Shown one piece after another: positions 44,192 to 53,275 of a stretch of 64,000 nt of DNA. The notes under the pieces were generated by a model. It worked only from the letters and a program-made list of their open reading frames with translations. It was not told the origin of the DNA and ran no database searches. The stretch is from RHLJ01 sp965222205 (GTDB taxonomy: Bacteria; Bacteroidota; Rhodothermia; Balneolales; Balneolaceae): positions 310,001-374,000 of the forward strand of contig OZ244932.1 in NCBI GenBank assembly GCA_965222205.1, written 5' to 3'. Positions within the stretch are counted from its first letter, which is position 1. Each line of letters starts with the position of its first letter. Position numbers and translations under genes: made by a program.

Positions 44192-44450
44192 GAACAAACT
44201 ATTTAAAGCGCTTAATGATTCCACCCGGAGAGAGATCCTGGATCTGCTCAAGGAGAAAGATCTGACCGCCGGTGAAATCGCAGAGGAATTCAACATTTCA
44301 AAGCCCAGTATTTCACATCATTTAGATGCATTGAAGCAAGCTGGGTTAGTTTCTACCGAACGCGATGGTCAGTTCATTAAATATTCCTTGGAAACGACGG
44401 TATTAGAAGATGCAACACAATGGTTGTTCAACCTTTTAAATTCAAAATAG
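44190..44450 (+). CDS. ArsR-type autorepressor, SdpR family
   Basis: An 86-residue winged-helix protein: MNKLFKALNDSTRREILDLLKEKDLTAGEIAEEF, recognition helix SKPSISHHLDALKQAGLV and wing STERDGQFIKYSLE. It matches SdpR-type regulators (ArsR family without metal-binding Cys), which repress their own operon with a membrane SdpI partner. The SdpI-like gene follows after 4 bases. The candidate operator with three TCTAAAT copies lies at the start. Confidence 0.88.
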   Translation: MNKLFKALNDSTRREILDLLKEKDLTAGEIAEEFNISKPSISHHLDALKQAGLVSTERDGQFIKYSLETTVLEDATQWLFNLLNSK

Positions 44451-44454
44451 AGCA

Positions 44455-45132
44455 ATGAGCATAAAAGAAAATCTTAAAAAAGAATGGTTTGTCTGGCCAA
44501 TTCTGCTGGCACCTTTTGTTGTTTCCATCTTTCTATGGGATCAGTTACCCGAAGAAGTTCCTACACATTTTAATGCGAAAGGAGAAGCCGATGACTGGGG
44601 ACCAAAATGGATAAATGCGTTTTTGTTACCCGGAATAGGAGCAGCTACTTATTTGTTACTTTTATTTTTGCCCCTTATTGATCCGAAGAAAAAGATATCC
44701 AACGCCCAAAAACCGATTTCTGCTATCAGGATTTTCACCTCCATATTTTTTGTAGTGATTTATGCTTTAGTAATGACCACTTCTATGAATATCGAGGTAA
44801 ATATTTCACAATATGTGTACCTAGGAGTTGGAGTGTTATTTGTAATTATTGGAAATTATATGAATTCCGTTAAGCCAAATTATTTTATTGGTTTACGAAC
44901 TCCTTGGACTTTGGAAAACTCCGAAGTATGGAAAAGGACTCATCGGTTGGGAAGCAAGTTGTGGGTTGTTGGAGGTCTACTTCTAATGGGTGCTCCGTTC
45001 ATCATTCCGATAGATTTTATTTCTGGCTTTACGGTTGGATTAGTGGTAGTACTTGCTGGAGTACCATTCGTTTATTCGTATTTAATTTTTAAAAAAATGG
45101 ACCTTTCATCTCAAAATAATGAAGAGGGCTAA
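44455..45132 (+). CDS. SdpI-family membrane protein (DUF1648)
   Basis: A 225-residue protein with six likely TM segments. The N-terminal DUF1648 block reads LPEEVPTHFNAKGEADDWGPK between TM1 and TM2; a central SdpI signature follows (NYFIGLRTPWTLENSEVWKRTHRLG). In Bacillus, SdpI gives immunity to the toxin SdpC and controls SdpR by tethering it to the membrane. No sdpC-like toxin is near, so here the pair may be a general envelope-stress or bacteriocin sensor; the signal is unknown. Confidence 0.87.
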   Translation: MSIKENLKKEWFVWPILLAPFVVSIFLWDQLPEEVPTHFNAKGEADDWGPKWINAFLLPGIGAATYLLLLFLPLIDPKKKISNAQKPISAIRIFTSIFFVVIYALVMTTSMNIEVNISQYVYLGVGVLFVIIGNYMNSVKPNYFIGLRTPWTLENSEVWKRTHRLGSKLWVVGGLLLMGAPFIIPIDFISGFTVGLVVVLAGVPFVYSYLIFKKMDLSSQNNEEG

Positions 45133-45222
45133 GCAACAGTGAGTAAATAGTTTCTAATGATATTCGGGTTATTCCAATAGAGTTAATTAGTTATCTTAGA
45201 TTTAAATTAACTTTTAGAGTCT

Positions 45223-48192
45223 ATGTACATCCGAAATATCCTGAGCACAATTCTGATCTTGTTTTTTGCTACAAGTGCATCTGCACAAATCAGAATTAAT
45301 GAAATTATGGCGTCCAATTCATCTACGGTAGAAGATGAACAAGGTGATTACGACGACTGGATTGAGATTATAAATCTTGGAGATGTATCTGTAAATTTTG
45401 GAGGTTATTTCGTATCTGATGACCCCGAAAATCTTACAAAATGGCAGATTCCGACTAATCAAAGTTCGGCAACCACCATTGCACCCGGACAGTTTTTACT
45501 AATCTGGTTTGATGATGATACCGATGATGGAGCACTCCATGTGGAACCCAAACTAAGCGCTGGCGGAGAGTTTGCCATTCTCATCGAAAGTGATGGAAGT
45601 ACCATCGTGCATTCGGTTGAATTCGGAGAACAGGAAACCGATATATCATGGGCAGCAACAGAAGATGGAGGAGATACATTTTCATTCCAAAGTCCGACTC
45701 CGGGAGCTACGAATTCAGGAGAAGTAGTGAAAGTTCCAGCTGAGGCACCAAGCTTCACATTGGAAACCGGTTTCTATACCGGAACTCAGGTTATCGGCAT
45801 ATCTTCAGTTTCGGAGAATACGGAAATCAGGTATACCACAGATTCATCCGTACCAACAGAAAATTCAAACCTGTATTCAGCGCCAATTTCGCTGGATACC
45901 TCAACCGTATTACGAGCCATCGCAGTGGGTGAAGATTTCGCGCCAAGTCCGGTTTCAACCAATACCTATCTTTTTGAAGATCCACATACCATCCCCGTTG
46001 TTTCTTTTGTGATGGAACCAGACAGCCTGTGGGATGAAGAAGTCGGAATGTACGTTTTTGGTGATCCTGCTGATTATGAAGATGAATGGCCATTTGAAGG
46101 GGCTAATTTTTGGGAAGAATTTCAGTACCCTGCACATATTGAGTTTATGGATACCGATGGCAGTATCGAATTCGAGATGGATGCTGGTGCAGAAATCGGA
46201 GGGAATTTTAGTCAGGCATTCAACAAAAAGTCATTCATCCTTAACAACAACGAAGAGTATGGAATCAACCGTCTGGAGTACAAACTTTTTGAAGAGAATG
46301 ACTATGAAGAATATGACGGGTTTGGGTTAAGAGCAGGAGCGGAGGAGCGTTCAAGACTTCTGAATGAGTTGATGTATGCTGTTAATCAGAAATGGAATCA
46401 CCGAAATGACATGCAGGCATATCGCCCGGTTATTTTATATCTGAATGGAGAGTATTGGGGAATCTATAACCTTCAGGAGCGCAAAAATGATGATTTTGTA
46501 GAATCTCGCTATGGTTTTGAAGATATCGACATGATAAGCGATTATGATGAAGCCAAGGACGGAGATTTTGAAGCCTACTACGACATGGTGGATACGATTG
46601 TTGATCTGGACGCATCAACACAGGAGTTTTATGAATTTATAGATGCGAACATTAACCTGGAGAGCTTCACTGATCATTGGATTTATCAGGTGTACACTTC
46701 TCATGGCGATCCAAATAATCTGCGTTACTGGAGACCAAAAAATGAAGAAGGGAAATGGCGTTTTATTTCTCATGATTTCGATTGGTGGCAAAACCTGGGG
46801 CAGGAACCAGAAGAATATCTGGCGAAGTTTTCATTCTATTTAGAAACAGGGCCCTATGATTTCTGGATTCTTGGAAAAATGATGGAAAACCCTACCTATG
46901 AAGAATACTTTTTAAAGAGATTGGCAGATATGCTGAATACCGCATTTCGCCCTGAAAATGTATTGGCTTTGATCGATTCTATCGATACAGCCATAGAACC
47001 TGAGATAGCCCGGGACATTGCACGCTGGACGGATGGCTGGATGACTATCAGTGGTGAATCAAATTATAATATGGAATACATTCGGGATATTACCGAAGAC
47101 TACGCCGCAGACTATCCTCAATTTTTATATCAGGAGATATTGGATTCTTTGGGAGTTGATACCGTAGGAGTTACCCTAAAGCAAACCACAAATGGACGTG
47201 CTCAGTTAAATTCCGAGATCATTGATGCACGAAATGGAGATTGGGAGGGGATTTACTTTCAGGGTACTACACTTGAATTAAGATCGAAACCAGAAGCCGG
47301 ATTCAAAATTGAAGGATGGTATATAAATGATGAACTCGCAAGTACATCAAGAGTTTATCAAACGGAACTTACTGATACTGCTCTTACCATAGAAGCCAGA
47401 TATCAGGAGGTAGATGATATTCTGGTGATTAACGAAATTAATTATAACTCATCAGATGATTCTGATACAGGAGATTGGATTGAGCTTTACAATTCCGGTG
47501 AAACTACTATCAATCTTGAAGGTTGGATATTCAGAGATCAAAGCGAGGATAATATATTTGAATTTCCTACTGGTACTTCAATTGCATCGGAAGCATACTT
47601 GGTAGTTGTAAACGATGCAGATGCATTTACAGAAAGATACAGTGAGGTAACTAACGTAGTTGGCGAATTTGAATTTGGTCTTGGCGGGAGCTCAGATGAA
47701 GTCAGGATTTATAATTCCAATGACCGGTTAGTCGATTTCGTACGATACCGGGATGAAGCTCCATGGCCCATTGAGCCGGATGGGGAAGGCTTCACTCTGG
47801 AACTTCTTGATACTGAGTCTGATAATGAACTGGGCGAAAATTGGGGAGCATCGCTTTCAAAAGGAGGAACACCCGGGGGAGTTAACCAGCAAATTCTGGA
47901 TTCAATCGAGGATATAAAAGATAGTCCCACTGACTTTTCGCTTTCACAAAACTATCCAAACCCATTTAACCCGAGTACTAATATTTCATTCTCAATTCCT
48001 CAATCTGGAAAGGTTGAATTGACAATATTCAATGTATTAGGCCAGAAAGTTCATACTCTGGTGGATGGAAGCTTAAATGCCGGAAGTCATTTCGTAACTT
48101 TCGATGCCTCGGGACTTACCAGTGGAGTCTATTTCTATCGCTTGATAGCAGGTAATAATGTAGCCACACAAAAGATGTTGCTGATGAAGTAA
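45223..48192 (+). CDS. CotH kinase-family protein with lamin-tail domains and T9SS sorting domain
   Basis: A 989-residue secreted protein. In order: signal peptide (to SAQ, ~residue 22); lamin-tail domain 1 (RINEIMASNSS, YDDWIEIINLG); a chitobiase C-terminal-like beta domain (EIRYTTDSSVPTENSNLY); a CotH kinase-like domain in residues ~255-600, with the WRFISHDFDWW block carrying the Asp-x-Asp metal site; a repeat-like domain; lamin-tail domain 2 (VINEINYNSSDD, GDWIELYNSGE); and a type A T9SS sorting domain (FSLSQNYPNPFNPSTNISF to the C-terminal K). It would be exported by the Por system of the porUV locus at 61-64 kb. CotH proteins phosphorylate secreted proteins; the target is unknown. Confidence 0.9.
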   Translation: MYIRNILSTILILFFATSASAQIRINEIMASNSSTVEDEQGDYDDWIEIINLGDVSVNFGGYFVSDDPENLTKWQIPTNQSSATTIAPGQFLLIWFDDDTDDGALHVEPKLSAGGEFAILIESDGSTIVHSVEFGEQETDISWAATEDGGDTFSFQSPTPGATNSGEVVKVPAEAPSFTLETGFYTGTQVIGISSVSENTEIRYTTDSSVPTENSNLYSAPISLDTSTVLRAIAVGEDFAPSPVSTNTYLFEDPHTIPVVSFVMEPDSLWDEEVGMYVFGDPADYEDEWPFEGANFWEEFQYPAHIEFMDTDGSIEFEMDAGAEIGGNFSQAFNKKSFILNNNEEYGINRLEYKLFEENDYEEYDGFGLRAGAEERSRLLNELMYAVNQKWNHRNDMQAYRPVILYLNGEYWGIYNLQERKNDDFVESRYGFEDIDMISDYDEAKDGDFEAYYDMVDTIVDLDASTQEFYEFIDANINLESFTDHWIYQVYTSHGDPNNLRYWRPKNEEGKWRFISHDFDWWQNLGQEPEEYLAKFSFYLETGPYDFWILGKMMENPTYEEYFLKRLADMLNTAFRPENVLALIDSIDTAIEPEIARDIARWTDGWMTISGESNYNMEYIRDITEDYAADYPQFLYQEILDSLGVDTVGVTLKQTTNGRAQLNSEIIDARNGDWEGIYFQGTTLELRSKPEAGFKIEGWYINDELASTSRVYQTELTDTALTIEARYQEVDDILVINEINYNSSDDSDTGDWIELYNSGETTINLEGWIFRDQSEDNIFEFPTGTSIASEAYLVVVNDADAFTERYSEVTNVVGEFEFGLGGSSDEVRIYNSNDRLVDFVRYRDEAPWPIEPDGEGFTLELLDTESDNELGENWGASLSKGGTPGGVNQQILDSIEDIKDSPTDFSLSQNYPNPFNPSTNISFSIPQSGKVELTIFNVLGQKVHTLVDGSLNAGSHFVTFDASGLTSGVYFYRLIAGNNVATQKMLLMK

Positions 48193-48200
48193 CAGACTTT

Positions 48201-48231
48201 TTGACAAATAATTTTTGTGGTTCTAGCTTTA
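48201..48231 (+). promoter_or_regulatory. Candidate promoter of the 48247 gene
   Basis: TTG (48201-48203), 20 bases, TAGCTTTA (48224-48231): close to the TTG-N19/20-TAnnTTTG pattern with one change in the -7 element. It lies 16 bases before the ATG, giving a short leader. Confidence 0.35.
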
Positions 48232-48246
48232 TAAGTACAACAACAA

Positions 48247-48987
48247 ATGAAGATTAAAAGAAAATTTAGATTGGTTTTATTGGTAAGCTTCTTCTTTTTT
48301 TGTACATCTGGCGTTGGGTTTTCTCAGGAAACAACTTCCGAATACATATTCGAGCAGAGTATCAAATTCCATGACCCAGATTCGAAATGGAATCAAGCAA
48401 CTTTGTTAGTTCATATTCAGGAACCCAGAATTCAAAATCCAGGTCGCTTTTCTAAACTGATGTTGGATATGAGTTCCGGGAATTTTAGTCTTTCCCGGGA
48501 ATACGAAATAGGAGAAGTAAAGAGAACCATTTCTAAAGAAGGTGAAGCTAAGGTATTGGTTAATGGTAGTGCTACTTTTTCAGAGAAAATTAAAGAGGAC
48601 TACCGGTTAGATAGCTCCAGAAACGTGGGGTACAGAACGTTTTATCAAATGCTTAGTGGTTTTCCGATGAGCTTAAGAAATGATTTAGTTAAAAAAATTT
48701 CCCAACACTCCAGGGAGGAAGTCTTTGGTACTGAATATTTTATGATCGAATTTGCATTGAAAGAATCTATTATAAGTGATCTCTGGCGGGTGTATTTTTC
48801 TAAAGAAGATTATTCTGTTCGGGCATTAAAGTTTATTCATGGCGACCCAAATGAGGAAGACGAGGTTATCCTTTTTGATGGATCTTATTCCTGGGACGGA
48901 ATCACAATTCCCAGATATCGACATTGGTATTTATCGGAATCTCAGGAATATTTAGGTTCAGATATCATTGTAAAGCAGTTGGAGTAG
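48247..48987 (+). CDS. Exported protein, probably DUF6503 family
   Basis: A 246-residue protein with a signal peptide (about residues 1-27, ending GFSQ). The mature part looks like a lipoprotein-carrier-like beta sheet: IKFHDPDSKWNQATLLVHIQ at the start, a GYRTFYQMLSGFPMSL segment, and IEFALKES...WRVYFSKEDYSVRALKFI strands, ending FDGSYSWDGITIPRYRHWYL. This resembles DUF6503 proteins of Bacteroidota; function is unknown. It follows the CotH gene by 54 bases with its own possible promoter. Confidence 0.65.
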   Translation: MKIKRKFRLVLLVSFFFFCTSGVGFSQETTSEYIFEQSIKFHDPDSKWNQATLLVHIQEPRIQNPGRFSKLMLDMSSGNFSLSREYEIGEVKRTISKEGEAKVLVNGSATFSEKIKEDYRLDSSRNVGYRTFYQMLSGFPMSLRNDLVKKISQHSREEVFGTEYFMIEFALKESIISDLWRVYFSKEDYSVRALKFIHGDPNEEDEVILFDGSYSWDGITIPRYRHWYLSESQEYLGSDIIVKQLE

Positions 48988-49064
48988 ATTCAAGATAATG
49001 GAACGATAATACACTACAGAATCATTTATCCGGGTGACTATTCATTAAGAAAGACATACGGAGC

Positions 49065-49784
49065 ATGAAAGGAAAAATAGTATTAATCGTTGGTGGTTCA
49101 GGCGGAATAGGATCAGCAACAGCAAGGGAGCTGGCTGGAGTGGGAGCAAAAGTAGTTCTTGCAGCAAGAGATAAATCAAAGGCGGAAGAAGTTGCGAAAG
49201 AGATTAACGAAAAAGGAGGAGACGCTTACGCCATAGAAGTGAATGTTACGGATACTTCATCCGTGAATAATATGGTACAGGAAGTAGAGAATAGCCTGGG
49301 CAAAGTCGATGTGCTGGTAAATGCTTTTGGTCAGGGACTTATCCAGCCATTCAAAGAAATCAATCCTGAAGACGCGAAAGAAATCATAGATGTAAATGTA
49401 TTCGGAACTTTCCTAGTCACACAAACAGTATTGAAACACATGAAAGAAGATGAACCAACCAATGTAATTATGTTTCCCGGAACCATGGGGAAATATGTGA
49501 TGAAGAATGCTTCAGTCTATGCAGCGACAAAGTTTGGTGTTCAGGGGTTTACAAGAGCATTGGTTGAAGAGCTCAAAAGAGATAAGGTAAAATTTACACT
49601 GTTTTATTTAGGAGGGGTAGACACTCCATTTTGGGATGACGATCGGGTAGGAATGCGTGTAAAAAAGGAAATGATGCTCAACCCAAAAGATGTAGCAAGA
49701 TCGGTGCTCTCAGCAGTAATGGCTCCCGGTACTGCAGTTGTTAATGAGATAGTGATGCAGCCAGAGAGCCATCAGTTAGTTTAA
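49065..49784 (+). CDS. SDR family oxidoreductase
   Basis: A 239-residue Rossmann protein with the classical SDR cofactor loop VGGSGGIGSATA, the NVTD and LVNAFGQG (NAG-like) blocks, and the Tyr-x3-Lys pair in VYAATKFG. The catalytic Ser expected 13 residues before the Tyr is Gly here (FPGTMGKY), with a Thr next to it; either Thr takes the role or activity is altered. It probably reduces a ketone or aldehyde with NAD(P)H; substrate is unknown. It stands alone between two unrelated genes. Confidence 0.88.
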   Translation: MKGKIVLIVGGSGGIGSATARELAGVGAKVVLAARDKSKAEEVAKEINEKGGDAYAIEVNVTDTSSVNNMVQEVENSLGKVDVLVNAFGQGLIQPFKEINPEDAKEIIDVNVFGTFLVTQTVLKHMKEDEPTNVIMFPGTMGKYVMKNASVYAATKFGVQGFTRALVEELKRDKVKFTLFYLGGVDTPFWDDDRVGMRVKKEMMLNPKDVARSVLSAVMAPGTAVVNEIVMQPESHQLV

Positions 49785-49819
49785 GAATCATTTTATTGAA
49801 GAATAGTAGGTCATTTACA

Positions 49820-49840
49820 ATCCTGAATTCACTTCAGGAT
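49820..49840. repeat. Single GTCAT-family palindrome
   Basis: ATCCTGAA (49820-49827) and TTCAGGAT (49833-49840) pair perfectly around a 5-base loop. A CTTAAG palindrome follows at once. It sits between the convergent SDR and PNP genes and matches the core of the hairpin at 35005-35025. Confidence 0.6.
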
Positions 49841-49914
49841 CTTAAGATTTAGCTCCTTAGCGTTGATTTACTTCTTGGTTTAGGACTTTAGATAAAAAGT
49901 AGATCTTTCAACGA

Positions 49915-50709
49915 TTAACTAAGCCTTTCAATCAATCCATTAACTAACTTTGCAAACACCTCTTTCTTGGCGTCTGCAGCGTCTTTTACTTCTGCATGAT
50001 CCAGTTTTTCATCAGTTATTCCAGCGGCAGCATTAGTGATAAGTGAGATAGCAACGGCTTTGGTACCAAGACGGGCAGCTTCGATAAGTTCCGGCGCTGT
50101 ACTCATTCCTACTGCATCTCCACCAAGAGATCGGAAAGCATGAATCTCTGCCTTGGTTTCATAATTGGGTCCGGTTACATAAAGATAGCTTCCCTGCTGA
50201 GTGGTAATATCAAGAGATGTAGCAATCTTTTTGACCTGTACTGATTGGTTAGCTAAAATCTTATTAATGTCCGATGAGTCAAGATGATCCAACTCTTTCG
50301 CTGGACTTAAAATCGAATCGATAATCATCAGATCTCCAACCCTGAAACCAAGGTTAATACCACCGGCAGCATTGGAAATGATGAGTTTATCAACGCCAAA
50401 AGCATTAGCCAACTGAACAGGAAGCACGGTTTTGTCAAGTCCGTATCCTTCGTAGAAATGGAATCGACCGGAGAAGGCCAGAACCTTTTTTTCTCCAATG
50501 GTTCCAAAAATCAATGAACCGGAATGTCCTTCTACTGTTGATTGAGGGAATTCAGGGATTTCAGAATAGGAGATCACTGTAGGATCATGAATCTCATCTC
50601 CAAAGCTACCTAAACCCGAACCAAGAATTACGGCTGCATCAATAGTTGCAGGAAGTCCGTTTTGAACCAAAAAGGAGTGTATGTTATGAATATAGTCAGG
50701 TAGGGACAT
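49915..50709 (-). CDS. Purine-nucleoside phosphorylase (trimeric type)
   Basis: A 264-residue class I PNP splitting inosine or guanosine to base and ribose-1-phosphate. Seen: AVILGSGLGSFGDEI (phosphate loop), TVEGHSGSLIFG, GRFHFYEGY, ISNAAGGINLGF, GPNYETKAEI and the purine-site VGMSTAPELIEA. Length is normal for the trimeric PunA/mammalian-type family. Its start overlaps the MBL gene by 14 bases, and it is the last gene of the string that begins at porU. Confidence 0.94.
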   Translation of the reverse strand: MSLPDYIHNIHSFLVQNGLPATIDAAVILGSGLGSFGDEIHDPTVISYSEIPEFPQSTVEGHSGSLIFGTIGEKKVLAFSGRFHFYEGYGLDKTVLPVQLANAFGVDKLIISNAAGGINLGFRVGDLMIIDSILSPAKELDHLDSSDINKILANQSVQVKKIATSLDITTQQGSYLYVTGPNYETKAEIHAFRSLGGDAVGMSTAPELIEAARLGTKAVAISLITNAAAGITDEKLDHAEVKDAADAKKEVFAKLVNGLIERLS

Positions 50710-51499
50710 CGGAGTTTATTACTTCAGTAACATAACCTGTTTTATCATCAAAACCAGTGATTTTTACTATTGGGTGTTCATCATCATGAAAACATAGTAC
50801 AGTGAACTCCTCATCAAAAGCCAGTTTTGCCAACCTTTCTCGTTGCTGCTGACTGGTTTCCGGATCGAAATCATACTTGGCAGCAAATTTACGGTTAATC
50901 TGACTTCTGGTAGCGATTACATCCCCGGCCTGCATATATTTCTCATTTCCATCATCAAAAAGAAGCACTTGATGGAATTCGGTATGTCCGCCAATCTTTT
51001 CCACCTTGATTTCGGGGTAAGGTTGATCGGTTTCATCCAGAAACTGAATATCTGCCCGTGCATCCACAAAAGAGAGAAATTCTGTTTTCTCTTCATCGTA
51101 CCATGTTTCTTTTGCTGTTGCCTGATTCCAGTCCTTTTTTGAAGCCCATATTTTAGCATCAGGGAAAGTAAGTTCCCAATATCCGTTTTCTTTATTTGCC
51201 AGTCCACCAATATGGTCGTAGTGGAGATGACTCAAAAAGATATCGGTTATGTCAAACTCTGTGAGATCGTGTTCTTCCAGATTCTCTCTGATAACATGAG
51301 GTCCGGTATCTTCGCCAAACTCACCAATTCCACAATCAAACAGGATATTTTTATCAGGAGTAACAATCAGAAAAGGGTTTAAGGAAATTTTTAGAGCTCC
51401 CTTAGCGGGTTTCCCATCTCTCGTAATCCGATTGAATTTTCTATCGAGACCTACAGAGAAAGTACCTTCGTAGAGGGCGGCAGAATAGGTTTTTGACAT
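50696..51499 (-). CDS. MBL-fold metallo-hydrolase
   Basis: A 267-residue protein with the metallo-beta-lactamase fold: the zinc motif LSHLHYDHIGG, a later His in IGGHTEFHQ, the bridging Asp in AGDVIATRS, and a final His in LCFHDDEH. All five-to-six ligands for a dinuclear site seem present. The ISLNPFLIVTPDKNILFDCG N-terminus is typical of AHL-lactonase/hydrolase-like members; the substrate cannot be predicted. It lies 5 bases after phoH and overlaps the PNP start by 14 bases. Confidence 0.86.
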   Translation of the reverse strand: MSKTYSAALYEGTFSVGLDRKFNRITRDGKPAKGALKISLNPFLIVTPDKNILFDCGIGEFGEDTGPHVIRENLEEHDLTEFDITDIFLSHLHYDHIGGLANKENGYWELTFPDAKIWASKKDWNQATAKETWYDEEKTEFLSFVDARADIQFLDETDQPYPEIKVEKIGGHTEFHQVLLFDDGNEKYMQAGDVIATRSQINRKFAAKYDFDPETSQQQRERLAKLAFDEEFTVLCFHDDEHPIVKITGFDDKTGYVTEVINSDVPT

Positions 51500-51504
51500 C
51501 TCTG

Positions 51505-52562
51505 TTACTTAGCCTCTTTGTCACTTTCTTCGCTATCAAAACGATCGTATGCATTAATAATATCCTTTACCAACTTGTGACGAACTACATCTTCATCCTT
51601 AAGGTACACAAACTCGATCCCTTCAACATCTTTCAGGATTTTCTGAATCGAAATAAGTCCGGATTGTTGCCTTCGGGGCAGATCGGTTTGAGTTACATCT
51701 CCTGTGATTATTGCCCGGCTATTAAATCCGATTCGGGTAAGGAACATCTTCATCTGTGTGTTAGTAGCATTTTGAGCTTCATCCAGTATTACAAAGGCAT
51801 TGTTTAATGTCCTTCCTCGCATATAGGCAAGAGGAGCGATCTCAATCACATTTTTAGAAAGGTGCAGATTGAGTTTATCCTGATCGATCATGTCTTCAAG
51901 CGAATCATAAAGTGGTCGGAGGTAAGGATCGATCTTCTCTTTTAGATCGCCGGGAAGGAATCCAAGGTTTTCTCCAGCTTCAACAGCGGGGCGGGCAAGA
52001 ATGATTTTCTGAACTTTACGCTCTTTTAAAGCCTTAACGGCTAATGCTACAGAAGTATATGTTTTTCCGGTTCCCGCCGGCCCGATTGCAAACACGATGT
52101 CGTTAGCTGCAGAAGATTTTACAATTCGTTTTTGACCGGGCGTTTTTGCCAGAATTGCTTCACCTTTATGCGTGTAGAGGATCAAGTCTCCATCGCCGGT
52201 ATAGGCAGGGTGTTTACGTTCTTTTGCCCTGAATTCACCACTTTTGAGTGCGATAAGTGTTTTAATATCGTCTTCAGAGATCTTATTCTTTCTTCTTACC
52301 ACTTCAATCATACCCTGGATAACTTCTCTTACCAAGGCAACTTCTTCGGCTGGTCCGGTAATTTTTACACGTTCTCCACGGGCATTGATTCTAGTTTCAG
52401 GGAAGTTGTTATCAAGTATTCGGATGTTATGATCATGAACTCCGAAAAGGGTAATCGGATCGGTGTCTTCTATTTGAATAACTTGTTCTAAAAGTGTGCG
52501 GGCGTCTTCTATAGCAGTGCTCTTTTTGAATTCTTATTAGCCTTTAAAGGTAAGGATTTCAT
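51505..52562 (-). CDS. phoH: PhoH family ATPase, apparent frameshift near the 5' end
   Basis: The main frame carries the PhoH nucleotide-binding domain: FAIGPAGTGKTYTSVALAV (Walker A), ARPAVEAGENLGFLPGDL, the AFVILDEAQNAT Walker B block and ITGDVTQTDLP. Upstream of the TTG at 52335 the same frame still encodes the conserved N-terminal part (ITLFGVHDHNIRILDNNF, INARGERVKITG), but it meets a stop at 52534-52536 with no ATG, GTG or TTG between. A good ATG at 52562 lies in the next frame; one extra base in the T5 tract at 52523-52527 (A5 on the coding strand) would join MKSLPLKANKNSKK to STAIEDARTLLEQV. So this is either a sequencing slip, a real frameshift, or a gene starting at a rare codon (ATT/ATA). 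Confidence 0.88.
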
Positions 52563-52603
52563 TGAAGATTGTGTAGTCTGCAAAGAAGAGAAGAATGAGT
52601 TAT

Positions 52604-53275
52604 TCAGGAAGAAAGTTTTTCCTGAAGTTCACTAATTCGGGCAGATACATCTTTTGCGCTGAATACCGCACTACCCGCAACTAATATGTCAGCTCCGGCT
52701 TCAGCTACTTTACTGATATTTTTTAAGTTTACCCCTCCATCAACCTGAATGAGGAAGCCATGTTCGCCGGTCTCTCTTAAATCAACAAGTTCCTGAAGCC
52801 GTGAATAACTACTTTCAATAAAGCTCTGACCACCAAAACCCGGATTTACACTCATCAGAACAACCATATCAACATCGGCCAGAATAGGCTCGATATTATA
52901 CAATGAAGTAGCCGGGTTTATTGCGACACCCGCCATTATACCATGGCTTTTAATATGCTGTATAGTTCGATGTAAGTGGGAACAGGTCTCAAAATGTACT
53001 GAGATCATCTCTGAGCCCGCGTCAACAAAAAGATCAATGTATTGGTCAGGGTTTTCGATCATTAGATGAGAATCGATAAACGCATCAGGGGCTATTTTGC
53101 TTACCTGTTTTACCACATTCGGTCCAAAGCTGATATTGGGCACAAAGTGTCCATCCATGATATCGCAATGAATCCAGTTTGCACCACCTTTTAATGCCGC
53201 TTTAACCTCAGATTCAAGATTGGTGAAATCAGCGGCCAGAATGGATGGAGCGAGAACGGGCAGGTTAAAATTCAT
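52604..53275 (-). CDS. rpe: Ribulose-phosphate 3-epimerase
   Basis: Rpe interconverts ribulose-5-phosphate and xylulose-5-phosphate in the pentose phosphate pathway. The 223-residue TIM barrel has LAPSILAADFTNLE, the metal-binding WIHCDIMDGHFVPNISFG, DSHLMIENP, LMSVNPGFGGQSF and VDGGVNLKN blocks. The ATG at 53275 overlaps the stop of the PASTA gene by one base (TGATG), indicating coupling. Confidence 0.96.
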   Translation of the reverse strand: MNFNLPVLAPSILAADFTNLESEVKAALKGGANWIHCDIMDGHFVPNISFGPNVVKQVSKIAPDAFIDSHLMIENPDQYIDLFVDAGSEMISVHFETCSHLHRTIQHIKSHGIMAGVAINPATSLYNIEPILADVDMVVLMSVNPGFGGQSFIESSYSRLQELVDLRETGEHGFLIQVDGGVNLKNISKVAEAGADILVAGSAVFSAKDVSARISELQEKLSS

